Assembly (NCBI GenBank): GCA_963823215.1
Contig: CAWGKT010000001.1
Span: 186,001-250,000, forward strand
Direction of reading: 5' to 3'
Length of the DNA: 64,000 bases
Origin: CAIWHR01 sp963823215
GTDB lineage: Bacteria > Pseudomonadota > Gammaproteobacteria > Burkholderiales > Casimicrobiaceae
Shown here: piece after piece, positions 28,526 to 38,494 of the stretch
Numbering within the stretch: position 1 is the stretch's first letter
How the letters are laid out: every line of letters begins with the position of its first letter
Notes under the pieces: generated by a model
Database searches by the model: none
What the model was told of the DNA's origin: nothing
What the model saw: the letters and a program-made list of their open reading frames with translations, nothing else
Translations under genes and position numbers: made by a program

Positions 28526-29340
28526 CCGGCGATGCCGGCCAAGGCAGAAGCGCCCTTCAACGTGTCACGCTGCCGTACGCATTCGAACAGGCAGATGGCG
28601 GCGGCGGCCGCCGCATTGAGCGATTCGACGCCGCCGGGCATCGGGATCGTCACCCGCTGCGTTGCCTGCGCCACGAGTTCGGCCGAGAGGCCGGCCCCTT
28701 CGTTGCCGATGGCCAATGCGACGCGACCGGCGAGCGCTGCGGCGAACACGGAGGTCCCGCCTGCCGCGGCAGTGACAACGACTTCCGCACCGCTCGCCCG
28801 GTACTCCCGCGCCCACGACGGGAGGTCGACGTCCTCGTGGATGTCCAGGCAGAAATGCGCGCCCTGCCCGGCGCGCAGGACCTTCGGCGACCACGCGAAT
28901 GCGCAATGCTTCGACAGCAGCACCCGCGCGACACCCGCCGCCGCGGCCGAGCGCAGCATGGAGCCGACGTTGCCCGGATCCTGCACGCCGTCCAGCAGCA
29001 GGCAGAAGTCGGCAAGCGCCGCGAGCGCCGGCTGCGGCGTCATGACGATGGCCAGGACGCCAACGCTGGCGGGCAGCGACGCGATTCCGGCGAATAACGC
29101 CTCAGACATCACGAGCGTACGCTCCGCGTGGCGTTCGGTCAGGTTCCGCACGGCCGGGGTCGCCAACGCCGCGTCGGTGACGATCAGAGTTTCGGGCGCG
29201 CCGTGGCGCGCCGCACAGGCAGTGACGACATGCTCGCCTTCGAGCACGCACTTGCCGGACTTGCGCCGCTCGCGCGCGGACGCCACCAGTGCCGCGGCTT
29301 CCCGCAGGCGCGGATTGTTTCTGGAGGTGACGCGCTGCAC
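28522..29340 (-). CDS. TrmH/SpoU-family RNA 2'-O-methyltransferase
   Basis: A 272-residue SPOUT methyltransferase that adds methyl groups to rRNA or tRNA ribose. The N-terminal substrate-binding domain (TSRNNPRLREA) and SPOUT motifs are present: DGVQDPGNVGSMLRSAAAAG, AIGNEGAGLSAEL and IPMPGGVESLNAAAAAAICL. It starts at a GTG at 29340. It is distinct from rlmB, which is at 60 kb. The modified position is unknown. Confidence 0.92.
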   Translation of the reverse strand: MQRVTSRNNPRLREAAALVASARERRKSGKCVLEGEHVVTACAARHGAPETLIVTDAALATPAVRNLTERHAERTLVMSEALFAGIASLPASVGVLAIVMTPQPALAALADFCLLLDGVQDPGNVGSMLRSAAAAGVARVLLSKHCAFAWSPKVLRAGQGAHFCLDIHEDVDLPSWAREYRASGAEVVVTAAAGGTSVFAAALAGRVALAIGNEGAGLSAELVAQATQRVTIPMPGGVESLNAAAAAAICLFECVRQRDTLKGASALAGIAG

Positions 29341-29385
29341 GATGATGGCGCGAAAGCCCGAAGCTGGCCGGAACGTCCGCTGCGG

Positions 29386-29754
29386 TCAGCGTTTTTCGGC
29401 GGGCCGTGCGGCCGGGCGGATCGGTCGCGGCGCGGCCCCCTCCGCCGGTCGGATCGCTGCCGGGTCCTCCCGGCTCTGCTCGGCGACCTGCTGCAGCTGA
29501 AAGAAGACCTCGTCCTGCTTCACCATGCCGAGCTCCGAGCGGGCGCGCTCCTCGATCGCTTCGAAGCCTGTCTTGAGGTCGCGCACGTCGGCATCGAGCG
29601 CGTCGTTGCGCAGCTTGAGCTTGGCGTTCGCCTCTTTCTGCGCGCCGAGCCCGCGGTCGAATTCACGCACCTGCAGCCACCCCCCCTTGCCGAGCCACAT
29701 CGGATACTGCAACGCCACGATGAGGGCGATGAAGGCGAGAGCGAGCCAGCGCAA
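29386..29754 (-). CDS. ftsB: Cell division protein FtsB
   Basis: A 122-residue bitopic inner-membrane septal protein that bridges FtsL and FtsQ in the divisome. It has an N-terminal helix (LALAFIALIVALQYPMWLG), a periplasmic coiled coil (NAKLKLRNDALDADVRDLK) and the conserved EERARSELGMVKQDEVFFQ segment. An alanine/proline-rich tail is extra. It sits just after eno, the usual position of ftsB in betaproteobacteria. Confidence 0.95.
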   Translation of the reverse strand: MRWLALAFIALIVALQYPMWLGKGGWLQVREFDRGLGAQKEANAKLKLRNDALDADVRDLKTGFEAIEERARSELGMVKQDEVFFQLQQVAEQSREDPAAIRPAEGAAPRPIRPAARPAEKR

Positions 29755-29760
29755 GGCGAC

Positions 29761-31045
29761 CTACTTCAGCTGGAAGAAGGCCGCGCGGCCCGGAAAGCTC
29801 GCCGCGTCGCCGAGGTCTTCCTCGATGCGCAGCAGCTGGTTGTATTTCGCGATCCGGTCCGAGCGCGACAGCGAGCCAGTCTTGATCTGGCCGGCGTTGG
29901 TGCCGACGGCGATGTCGGCGATCATGCTCTCCTCGGTTTCGCCCGAGCGGTGCGAGATCACGGCCGTGTAGCCGGCGCGGTTGGCCATCGTGACCGCAGC
30001 GAACGTCTCCGACAACGTGCCGATCTGGTTGATCTTGACCAGGATGGAATTCGCAATGCCCTTGGCAATGCCTTGCTTGAGGATCCGGGTGTTGGTGACG
30101 AAGATGTCGTCGCCGACGATCTGCACCTTTTTTCCGAGCCGGTCGGTGAGCAGCTTCCAGCCGTCCCAGTCATGCTCGGACATGCCGTCCTCGATGCTGA
30201 TGATCGGATACTTGTCGCACCAGGTCGCGAGGTAGTCCACCATCTGCGAGCGGGTCAGCTTCGCCCCCTCCGACTCGAGGTTGTAGACGCCGTCCTCGTA
30301 ATACTCGCTGGCGGCGCAATCGATGGCCAGCGCGATGTCGGTGCCGGGCACGTAGCCGGCCTTGTCGATGGCCTCCATCAGCAGCTGCAGCGCCGCCTCG
30401 TTGCCGGGCAGGTTCGGCGCGAAACCGCCTTCGTCGCCGACGGTCGTCGGCATGCCGCGCCCGTCGATGATCTTCTTCAGCGTGTGGAACACCTCGGCGC
30501 CGTAGCGCAGCGCTTCGCGGAACGACGGCGCGCCGAGCGGCACCAGCATGAATTCCTGGATGTCGACCTTGTTGTTCGCATGCGCGCCGCCGTTGATGAC
30601 GTTCATCTGCGGCACCGGCAACTGCATTTCCCCGGCCCCGCCGAGGTAACGGTAGAGCGGGAGCGACGATTCGTCCGCCGCGGCCTTGGCGACGGCGCAC
30701 GACACCGCCAGCATCGCATTCGCGCCCAGGCGCGATTTGTTCTCGCTGCCGTCGAGGTCGATCATCGTCTTGTCGATGAACGCCTGCTCGCTGGCGTCGA
30801 GGCCGAGGATGGCCTCGCAGATCTCGGTGTTGACGTTTTCGACCGCCCGCAGCACGCCCTTGCCGAAGATAGCGCTCGGCATCGCCGTCGCGCAATTCGA
30901 TCGCCTCTTTCGAGCCGGTGGAGGCGCCCGAGGGAACGGCGGCACGGCCCGAGACTCCGGATCCGAGGACGACGTCCGCCTCGATCGTTGGGTTGCCGCG
31001 GGAATCGAGTATCTCGCGGGCGATGACATCGACAATGGCGCTCAT
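29761..31045 (-). CDS. eno: Enolase, with one frameshift
   Basis: Interconverts 2-phosphoglycerate and PEP in glycolysis. The N-terminus from 31045 (VDVIAREILDSRGNPTIEAD, AAVPSGASTGSKEAIEL) reads in one frame to about 30868; from there GKGVLRAVENVNTEICEAIL, DCAASEYYEDGVYN, the metal-site DIFVTNTRILKQG and VISHRSGETEESMIADIAV read in the next frame. One surplus A in 30865-30868 joins the two into 427 residues, the betaproteobacterial length. Since the enzyme is normally essential, a sequence error is likely. In the block pyrG-kdsA-eno-ftsB. Confidence 0.95.
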
Positions 31046-31097
31046 GTTGTTCCGGGGTCAGGGGTTGGGTTTCGGTTGGACGGCAAGGGTAATCGGG

Positions 31098-31952
31098 TCA
31101 GGCTGCCGCCGCTGCCAACAGCTCGTTTTCGGGGAAACCCGCGCGCTTCACGACCGCATCGAGCTCCACCAGCGTCTCGAGCAGCGCCTCCATCTGCGCC
31201 AGCGGCCACGCATTGGGTCCGTCGGACAGCGCCTTGTCGGGCTCCGGGTGCGTTTCCATGAACACGCCGGCAACTCCTGCCGCGATGGCCGCGCGCGCCA
31301 GCACCGGGACGAATTCGCGCTGGCCGCCGCTCGCTGTGCCGAGTCCGCCGGGAAGCTGCACCGAGTGCGTGGCGTCGAACACCACCGGACACCCCGTCGT
31401 GCGCATGATCGCGAGGCCGCGCATGTCGGAGACGAGGTTGTGGTAGCCAAACGAGGCGCCACGTTCGCAGACCATGATGTTGTCAGCACGGCTCGCGGCC
31501 TTGGCCTTGCGCACGACCTGCAGCATGTCCTCGGGCGCGAGGAATTGCCCTTTCTTGATGTTGACCGGCTTGCCCGCGCGGGCCACCGCCTGGATGAAAT
31601 CGGTCTGCCGGCACAGGAAGGCCGGGGTCTGCAGTACGTCGACAACGCTCGCCACCTCCGTCACCTCGGCCTCGGTGTGGACGTCGGTCAGCACCGCGAC
31701 GCCGACCTGCCGCTTAACCTCCGCCAGGATGCGCAATCCTTCGGCCCTCCCCGGCCCCCGATAGGCGGTGCCGGAGCTGCGGTTTGCCTTGTCGTACGAC
31801 GACTTGAAGACGAAAGGGATGCCGATGCGGGTGCAGATTTCCTTCAGTCCGCCGGCCACGTCGACCTGGAACTGACGGGACTCGACGACGCACGGCCCGG
31901 CGATCAGGAACAGCGGCCGGTCGAGCCCGACATCGAAGCCGCACAGCTTCAT
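31098..31952 (-). CDS. kdsA: 3-deoxy-8-phosphooctulonate (KDO-8-P) synthase
   Basis: Condenses arabinose-5-phosphate and PEP to KDO-8-phosphate for lipopolysaccharide inner core. Length 284. Family blocks IAGPCVVESRQFQVDVAGGL, FKSSYDKANRSS, DVHTEAEVTEVASVVDVLQT, KGQFLAPEDMLQVV and CERGASFGYHNLVSDMRGL are all present. Start ATG 31952 gives MKLCGFDVGLDRP; a TTG one codon upstream is less likely. Its presence shows an LPS-bearing Gram-negative cell. Lies between pyrG and eno. Confidence 0.96.
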   Translation of the reverse strand: MKLCGFDVGLDRPLFLIAGPCVVESRQFQVDVAGGLKEICTRIGIPFVFKSSYDKANRSSGTAYRGPGRAEGLRILAEVKRQVGVAVLTDVHTEAEVTEVASVVDVLQTPAFLCRQTDFIQAVARAGKPVNIKKGQFLAPEDMLQVVRKAKAASRADNIMVCERGASFGYHNLVSDMRGLAIMRTTGCPVVFDATHSVQLPGGLGTASGGQREFVPVLARAAIAAGVAGVFMETHPEPDKALSDGPNAWPLAQMEALLETLVELDAVVKRAGFPENELLAAAAA

Positions 31953-31970
31953 CAATATGTCTCAGTGCCC

Positions 31971-32032
31971 GCTCGGCCGCCCGAAGGGCACTGTACGCCC
32001 CCCGGGGGGCAGCGAACGCCGTGAGCGTGCGG
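31971..32032. repeat. Dispersed GC palindromic repeat, copy 1
   Basis: The core GCCCCCCGGGGGGC (31997-32010) is followed by AGCG and preceded by a GGCCGCCCGAAGGGCA arm. The 17-base string CCCCCCGGGGGGCAGCG recurs at 57140-57156, inside dppF. It fits the intergenic palindromes common in Burkholderiales. It has no T-run, so it is not a standard terminator. Confidence 0.65.
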
Positions 32033-32042
32033 GCCGTCCATC

Positions 32043-33740
32043 TCAAATCGACGCCACCAGCTCGGCGACGGCGTCGCTATCGCTGCCGCTTGCGGCGCGG
32101 CGCTGGCGATCGAGCGCAGCGCGCGCGAAGCCGATGAACAGCGGATGGCCGCGGCGCGGGTTGGACGTGAATTCGGGGTGGAACTGGCAACCGAAGAACC
32201 AGGGGTGCGCCGGCAGCTCGATCATTTCGCACAGATCGCCGGCCGACTCGCTCCTGGCCCGCGCGCCGACGACGAGACCCGCCGCTTCCAGGCGCGGCAG
32301 ATAGTGGTTGTTGACCTCGTAGCGGTGACGGTGCCGCTCGGCGACCGTGGTCGAGCCGTAGATCCGGTGCGCAAGCGAGCCCGGCACGACTTCACACGGC
32401 TGCCCTCCGAGGCGCATCGTGCCGCCCATGTCTGAATTCGCGGCGCGTCGCTCGATCGAGCCGTCGCGGTTCTGCCATTCGGTGATCAACGCGACGACCG
32501 GATGTATCGTGTCGGGGTCGAATTCCGTGCTGTTGGCGCCTTCGAGCCCGGCCATGTGGCGCGCGTATTCGATCACCGCGAGCTGCATGCCGAGGCAGAT
32601 CCCGAGGTACGGGATGCCGTTCTCGCGGGCGTAACGGATCGCGGCGATCTTGCCCTCGACGCCGCGCTTGCCGAATCCCCCGGGAACAAGGATCGCGTCC
32701 ATCGCCGCGAGGCAGCCGGCCCCGTCGCGCTCGACCGCCTCGGAATCGACATAGTGGATGTGCACCTTGCTGCGCGTGTGAATGCCGGCGTGGATCAGGG
32801 CTTCCGACAGGGACTTGTACGACTCGGTGAGATCGACGTACTTGCCGACCATCGCGATATGCACGGCGTGCTCCGGATGCTCGAGCGCGTCGACCAGCCG
32901 TTTCCAGATCGAGAGGTCCGCGGGCGGCGGGTCGATCTGCAGCTTCCTGCAGACGATGGCATCGAGCCCCTCGGCGTGCAGCGCGCCGGGAATCTTGTAG
33001 ATCGAGTCGGTATCGAGCGCCGGGATCACCGCTTCGGCAGGCACATTGGTGAACAGCGAGATCTTGCGCCGGTCGCCCTCCTGCAGCGGCCGGTCGGCGC
33101 GGCAAAGCACGACGTCGGGCTGGATGCCGATCTCGCGCAGCTCCTTCACCGAGTGCTGCGTCGGCTTGGTCTTCATCTCGCCAGCCGCCGCGACATAGGG
33201 CACGAGCGTGAGGTGCACATAGCAGACGTTGTCGCGACCCTGGGTGATGCCCATCTGCCGGATGGCCTCCAGAAACGGGAGCGATTCGATGTCGCCAACC
33301 GTGCCGCCGACTTCGACAACGACGACCTCGGCTTCCGTGCCGTCGAGCCTGGCGGCCGCCATGATCCAGCTCTTGATCTCGTCGGTGATGTGCGGGATCA
33401 CCTGGACCGTGCCGCCGAGGTAGTCGCCGCGGCGCTCCTTGCGGATCACGCTCTCGTAGATCTGGCCGGTCGTAAAATTGTTGCGCCGGCCCATCTTCAC
33501 GTCAGTGAAGCGCTCGTAATGACCGAGGTCGAGATCGGTTTCGGCGCCGTCCTCGGTGACGAACACCTCGCCGTGCTGGAACGGACTCATCGTTCCAGGA
33601 TCGACGTTGATGTACGGGTCGAGCTTGAGGTGGGTGACGCGGACGCCGCGGGATGCGAGGATCGCGGCTAGTGATGCGGCGGCGATGCCCTTCCCGAGTG
33701 AGGAAACGACGCCGCCGGTGACGAAGACGAACTTGGGCAT
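32043..33740 (-). CDS. pyrG: CTP synthase
   Basis: Aminates UTP to CTP with glutamine and ATP. The 565-residue protein starts MPKFVFVTGGVVSSLGKGIA. The amidoligase P-loop is there (VVSSLGKGIAAASLA), and the glutamine amidotransferase half has GGFGKRGVEGKIAAIRYA, the nucleophile in YLGICLGMQLAV and GCQFHPEFTSNP for the His-Glu pair. It is followed by kdsA; a 90-base gap with a GC palindrome separates them. Upstream is gltX. Confidence 0.97.
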   Translation of the reverse strand: MPKFVFVTGGVVSSLGKGIAAASLAAILASRGVRVTHLKLDPYINVDPGTMSPFQHGEVFVTEDGAETDLDLGHYERFTDVKMGRRNNFTTGQIYESVIRKERRGDYLGGTVQVIPHITDEIKSWIMAAARLDGTEAEVVVVEVGGTVGDIESLPFLEAIRQMGITQGRDNVCYVHLTLVPYVAAAGEMKTKPTQHSVKELREIGIQPDVVLCRADRPLQEGDRRKISLFTNVPAEAVIPALDTDSIYKIPGALHAEGLDAIVCRKLQIDPPPADLSIWKRLVDALEHPEHAVHIAMVGKYVDLTESYKSLSEALIHAGIHTRSKVHIHYVDSEAVERDGAGCLAAMDAILVPGGFGKRGVEGKIAAIRYARENGIPYLGICLGMQLAVIEYARHMAGLEGANSTEFDPDTIHPVVALITEWQNRDGSIERRAANSDMGGTMRLGGQPCEVVPGSLAHRIYGSTTVAERHRHRYEVNNHYLPRLEAAGLVVGARARSESAGDLCEMIELPAHPWFFGCQFHPEFTSNPRRGHPLFIGFARAALDRQRRAASGSDSDAVAELVASI

Positions 33741-33762
33741 GGGCGACAAGTTCCGGAAATCC

Positions 33763-35172
33763 TCATTCTACAGGACGCGACGAGCGTAAACAATCGCCAA
33801 GGCGCGCGCGAACCGCGTCGCGCCCGAGCACCGCGAGCACCGCATCGATCGCCGGCGTTTCGCGCGTGCCGCAGACGAGCACGCGCAATGCCATCATCAC
33901 CTGCCCCGGCTTGATGCCGTGCCGCGCCGCGGCAGCTTTCATTGCGGCGCCGAGCGCCTCTCGCGTCCAAGGCATCGCGGCAAACTCCGCGCAGAGAACT
34001 TCCAGCGCTGGGCGATTCCCCGGGTTGACATGCTCCGCCAGTCGCTCGGCCGACGCTCGCGGCACCGCGTAGAAGTAATGCGCGGCATCGGCCATCTCGG
34101 CGAAGGTCCCCACGCGGTCCCGTACCAGCACGCCTACGGCACCCGGCGCCGGTCCGGCCGCTGGATCGAGACCTGCCCGAAGCAGGTACGGCACCAGCCG
34201 GCGTCCGAGCTCGTCCTGCGACAGCAGTTTCATGTGCTCCTGGTTCAGCCACTTCAGCTTTTCGGCATTGAACCGGGACGGCGCTGGGTTGATCGCGTCG
34301 AGGTCAAACCATGACACGAATTGATCGCGTGCGAACACCTCGTCGTCGCCGTGCCCCCAGCCGAGCCGGGCGAGGAAATTGACCATGGCATCCGGCAGGT
34401 AGCCGAGCTCTTCGTACTGCATCACGCTGACGGCGCCGTGGCGCTTGGACAGCTTCTGTCCGTCCTCGCCCAGCACCGTCGGGACATGCGCGTAGACCGG
34501 CGGCTCCGCGCCCAGCGCGCGGATGATGTTGATCTGCCGCGGCGTGTTGTTGACATGGTCGTCGCCGCGAACGACGTGCGTGATCCGCATGTCAAGGTCG
34601 TCGACGACCACGCAGAAGTTGTAGGTCGGCGTGCCGTCCGAGCGCGCGATGACGAGATCGTCGAGCTCCGCGTTCGCGATCTCGATGCGCCCCTTGACAC
34701 GGTCGTCCCAGACGACGACGCCGGCGAGCGGATTCCTGAACCGGATCACCGGCGCCACACCCACCGGAGGCGACATGCCGGCCGCGTTTTCGGGGCGCCA
34801 GCGGCCGTCGTAGCGCGGCTTTTCGCCGCGGGCCATCTGCGCCGCGCGCAGTTCGTCGAGTTCGGCCGGCGACAGGTAGCATGGATAGGCCAGCCCGCGC
34901 TCGAGCATCTCGCGCAATACCGTGCGATAGCGGTCCATCCGCTGCATCTGATAGTACGGGCCTTCGTCAAAGCCGAGGCCAAGCCAGGCCATTGCATCGA
35001 GGATGGCCTGCACGGCCTCCGGCGTCGAGCGCTCGACGTCCGTGTCCTCGATGCGCAGGATGAACGTGCCGCCGTGCCGGCGCGCATACGCCCAGGCAAA
35101 GAGCGCGGTGCGCGCGCCGCCGAGGTGCAGGAAGCCGGTCGGACTGGGCGCGAATCGGGTGCGGATTTCCAT
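33763..35172 (-). CDS. gltX: Glutamyl-tRNA synthetase
   Basis: Charges tRNA-Glu (one such gene is at 19.3 kb). The 469-residue class I enzyme starts MEIRTRFAPSPTGFLHLGGA with the HIGH-equivalent HLGG, and has the KMSKS-equivalent KLSKRHGAVSV near residue 240. The ATG at 35172 was preferred to an upstream start that overlaps the transglutaminase gene. It closes the leftward Anbu block and precedes pyrG. Confidence 0.96.
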   Translation of the reverse strand: MEIRTRFAPSPTGFLHLGGARTALFAWAYARRHGGTFILRIEDTDVERSTPEAVQAILDAMAWLGLGFDEGPYYQMQRMDRYRTVLREMLERGLAYPCYLSPAELDELRAAQMARGEKPRYDGRWRPENAAGMSPPVGVAPVIRFRNPLAGVVVWDDRVKGRIEIANAELDDLVIARSDGTPTYNFCVVVDDLDMRITHVVRGDDHVNNTPRQINIIRALGAEPPVYAHVPTVLGEDGQKLSKRHGAVSVMQYEELGYLPDAMVNFLARLGWGHGDDEVFARDQFVSWFDLDAINPAPSRFNAEKLKWLNQEHMKLLSQDELGRRLVPYLLRAGLDPAAGPAPGAVGVLVRDRVGTFAEMADAAHYFYAVPRASAERLAEHVNPGNRPALEVLCAEFAAMPWTREALGAAMKAAAARHGIKPGQVMMALRVLVCGTRETPAIDAVLAVLGRDAVRARLGDCLRSSRPVE

Positions 35173-35182
35173 TTGTCGGCGC

Positions 35183-38100
35183 TCAGCGCTGTCCCGAATT
35201 CCAGCGCAGGTCGAGCGTGGTCGGCGTCGCCGGATTCGGCGGCTCATCGGTCAGCGCCATGGCGCCCGGAGTGTGCCCGTGCGCCCAGAAACGTGCGAAG
35301 CGACGGGCCTCGGCTTCGTTGGCGTTGACGGGAAACGCGTCGTAGTTGCGGCCGCCAGGATGGGAGACATGATAGGTGCAGCCGCCGAGCGCCCTTCCCG
35401 CCCAGGCGTCGACGAGATCGAACACGAGCGGCGCCTGGACGCCGATCGTCGGATGCAGCGCGGACGGCGGGTTCCACGCGCGGAAGCGCACGCCCGCCAC
35501 GTATTCTCCCGGGATCCCCGTTGGCGTGAGCGGCAGCGCGCGACCGTTGCACGCCACGCGATGGCGCGCGCCGGTGATCCCGTTGACCTTGACCTGCAGT
35601 CGCTCGACGGACGAATCGACGTACCGCGCCGTGCCGGTCCCGCTCACCTCTTCGCCGAGCACGTGCCACGGCTCGATCGCCTGCCGCAGCTCGATGGTGA
35701 CGCCATCGTAGGTCACCGTACCGAAACGCGGGAAGCGGAATTCGACGAACGGATCGAACCAGCTCTGCGCCATCGGGTAGCCATGTGCTGCCAGATCGGT
35801 GACGACGTCGCGGATGTCCGCGGCGACGAAATGCGGCAACAACCAGCGATCGTGCAGCGCGGTGCCCCAGCGGACGAGGCCGCCGCGATAGGGCTCCCGC
35901 CAGAACCGGGCGACCAGCGCGCGCAGCAGCAGCGTCTGGACGAGACTCATCCGCGGGTGCGGCGGCATCTCGAACGCGCGGAATTCGAGCAGGCCGAGAC
36001 GGCCGGTGGGTGAATCCGGCGAGTACAACTTGTCGATGGAGAACTCCGCGCGGTGGGTGTTGCCGGTGAGGTCGGTAAGCAGATGGCGCAACAGCCGGTC
36101 GACCAGCCAGGGTGTCGGCGACTCGTCGCCAGACTTGTGCTTGCGGCCCATCTGCTGGAATGCGATCTCGAGCTCGTAGAGACGGTCGTCGCGCGCTTCG
36201 TCGACCCGCGGCGACTGGCTGGTGGGTCCGATGAAGGTGCCGGAGAACAGATACGAAAGCGCCGGGTGGTTCTGCCAGTAGGTGATCAGGCTTTGCAGCA
36301 GATCCGGCCGCCGCAACAGGGGGCTGTCAGCGGCCGTCGCCCCGCCCAGCGTCACGTGATTGCCGCCACCGGTGCCGGTATGCCGGCCGTCGAGCATGAA
36401 CTTCTCGGTGGACAGCCGCGCCTGTCGCGCCTCTTCGTACAACGCCTCGGTGGTGGCGGCGAGCTCGTCCCACGACGACGCGGGATGGATGTTGACCTCG
36501 ATGACGCCCGGATCCGGGGTCACGTTCAGCACGCGGATGCGCGGGTCGCGTGGTGGCGTGTAACCCTCGATCACGATCGGCTGCCGACATTCCTTCGCCG
36601 TCGCTTCGGTCGCGCCGATCAGCACGACGTAATCCTCGAGCCGCGTCAGCGGCGGCATGAAGACGTGGATGTGGCCGCCGCGGACTTCGACGCACAACGC
36701 TGTCTTGATCACATCCTTTGGCGCCACCGCCGCCGGCTTCGCTGCCTGTTTCGAGCGGCGCTGCGCAGGCTGCGCGACAGCGGGCAGCTCGTCACGGGGC
36801 GCAAAAGGATCGACCGCAGGATCCGCTTCGATGTCCGAAGGCAGGACGGCCGGCAGTGATGCCAGCGGGAGCCGCAGCCCGAGCGGCGAATCGCCCGGCA
36901 GCGCGTAGAGGCGTTCGCGTTTCACCGGCCACGCACTGCTGCGCCACCGCAGTGCATCGCCGCCCGTGGCAGGAGCCGTACGTAACGGCAGGACAAAACC
37001 CGCGGGGCGATCGAGCCCGGAGAGGAGCAGGCGGGCCAGGCGCGCGCGCTCGTCCGGCTGGGTGAGATCTGCCGCCAGCGGATCCGCGTTCGGCGGCAGT
37101 GCGGCTTCCGTGGCCAGGAGCTTCGGCAGATCCTCGAATGCCGTGATGACGTACGCAGGGTCCAGGCCGAGGCGTTCCGCGAGTGCTGTCGCAAAGCGCT
37201 GCCCGGCGATGATGTCGGCGCTGCCTGGCACTCGCGTATCGGCGATCAGCGCCTCGTCGCGCCACAGCGGCTTGCCGTCGGTGCGCCACCAGATGCCCAG
37301 TGCCCAGCGGGGGAGCGGTTCGCCCGGATACCATTTGCCCTGTCCCGAGTGCAAAAATCCGCCACGCGCGAAGCGGGCGGCGAGCCGGCGCAACAGCGTC
37401 TCGGCGAGCTCCCGCTTCTTCGGCGACAGCGCCGTGTGATTCCACTCCGGGCCGTCCATGTCGTCGGCGGACACGAACGTGGGTTCGCCACCCTGCGTCA
37501 GGCGCACGTCATGGTGCTCGAGATCGCGGTCGACCTGCCGACCGATCGCCTGGATCGCCGCCCATTGCGCATCGGAATAGGGCTTGGTGACCCGCGGATC
37601 CTCGTGCACGCGCGTCAATTGCATTGCGAACGAGAATTCGACCTCGCAGACGTCGGTGTAGCCGATCACCGGCGCAGCGTTGCCCGGGTCGGCGGTGCAG
37701 GCCAGCGGAATGTGCCCCTCGCCCGCGAGCAGGCCGGACGTCGGGTCGAGACCGATCCAGCCGGCGCCGGGCAGGTAGACCTCGGCCCAGGCGTGGAGGT
37801 CCGTGAAATCGTGCTCGGGTCCCGTCGGACCGTGCAGCGGCTTCACATCCGCGACGAGCTGAATCAGGTACCCCGAAGCAAAGCGCGCGGCGAGGCCCAG
37901 ATGGCGCAGGATCTGCACGAGGAGCCAGCCCGTGTCCCGGCAGGATCCCCGCGCGCGCTCCAGCGTTTCGTCCGGCGGCTGCACGCCGGGTTCCATCCGG
38001 ACGAGATAGCTGATCTCGCCCTGCAGCTGCTGGTTGAGCCGGACCAGAACATCGACCGTCTTCTCGCCAGGCCGGATCGTCGGCCGGAAGCGATCGAGCC

Positions 38101-38488
38101 ACGCCGAGAGCAAGGGGCCGGGCGACGCCGTTTCGAGAAACGGGATCAGCTCCTTCGCCAGCGCCGGCGCGTAGCCGAAAGGATAGAACTCCGCGTAGGG
38201 CTCGACGAAGAAATCGAACGGATTGATCACCGTCATGTCGGCCGTGACATCGACGACGATCTCGAGCTTGTCGGCGGGCGCTGTGAACACGAGCCGCGCG
38301 ACCCAGTTGCCGTAGGGATCCTGCTGCCAGTTCAGGAAGTACTGGTCGGGCGCGACCTGCAGCGAGTAGCCGAGGATGGGCGTCCGGCAATGGGGGGCCG
38401 GGCGCAGGCGGATCTCGTGCGGCGCAAGGCCGACGTTCCGGTCGAAGCGATACGTCGTGCGGTGCTGGAGGGCAACCCGGATGGCCAT
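35183..38488 (-). CDS. Transglutaminase fused to DUF2126
   Basis: A 1101-residue soluble protein. Residues 1-290 are a bacterial transglutaminase-like domain with the papain-like triad Cys183 (RGSCRDTGW), His232 (LHAWAEVYLP) and Asp248 (GLDPTSG). The remainder is DUF2126, with EPTFVSADDMDGPEWN, PGEPLPRWALGIWW, DGRHTGTGGGNHVTLGG and CTYHVSHPGGRNYDAFPVN. Many bacteria encode the two parts as one protein next to an alpha-E/ATP-grasp pair. It is the last gene of the Anbu operon, 6 bases after Anbu. The reaction is unknown; peptide bond making or breaking is predicted. Confidence 0.93.
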   Translation of the reverse strand: MAIRVALQHRTTYRFDRNVGLAPHEIRLRPAPHCRTPILGYSLQVAPDQYFLNWQQDPYGNWVARLVFTAPADKLEIVVDVTADMTVINPFDFFVEPYAEFYPFGYAPALAKELIPFLETASPGPLLSAWLDRFRPTIRPGEKTVDVLVRLNQQLQGEISYLVRMEPGVQPPDETLERARGSCRDTGWLLVQILRHLGLAARFASGYLIQLVADVKPLHGPTGPEHDFTDLHAWAEVYLPGAGWIGLDPTSGLLAGEGHIPLACTADPGNAAPVIGYTDVCEVEFSFAMQLTRVHEDPRVTKPYSDAQWAAIQAIGRQVDRDLEHHDVRLTQGGEPTFVSADDMDGPEWNHTALSPKKRELAETLLRRLAARFARGGFLHSGQGKWYPGEPLPRWALGIWWRTDGKPLWRDEALIADTRVPGSADIIAGQRFATALAERLGLDPAYVITAFEDLPKLLATEAALPPNADPLAADLTQPDERARLARLLLSGLDRPAGFVLPLRTAPATGGDALRWRSSAWPVKRERLYALPGDSPLGLRLPLASLPAVLPSDIEADPAVDPFAPRDELPAVAQPAQRRSKQAAKPAAVAPKDVIKTALCVEVRGGHIHVFMPPLTRLEDYVVLIGATEATAKECRQPIVIEGYTPPRDPRIRVLNVTPDPGVIEVNIHPASSWDELAATTEALYEEARQARLSTEKFMLDGRHTGTGGGNHVTLGGATAADSPLLRRPDLLQSLITYWQNHPALSYLFSGTFIGPTSQSPRVDEARDDRLYELEIAFQQMGRKHKSGDESPTPWLVDRLLRHLLTDLTGNTHRAEFSIDKLYSPDSPTGRLGLLEFRAFEMPPHPRMSLVQTLLLRALVARFWREPYRGGLVRWGTALHDRWLLPHFVAADIRDVVTDLAAHGYPMAQSWFDPFVEFRFPRFGTVTYDGVTIELRQAIEPWHVLGEEVSGTGTARYVDSSVERLQVKVNGITGARHRVACNGRALPLTPTGIPGEYVAGVRFRAWNPPSALHPTIGVQAPLVFDLVDAWAGRALGGCTYHVSHPGGRNYDAFPVNANEAEARRFARFWAHGHTPGAMALTDEPPNPATPTTLDLRWNSGQR

Positions 38489-38494
38489 CAGGGC

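Noticed and set aside
31997..32010. GC palindrome as pyrG terminator
   Set aside because: No T-run follows on either strand, and a related copy lies within a coding sequence, so it fits a dispersed repeat better.
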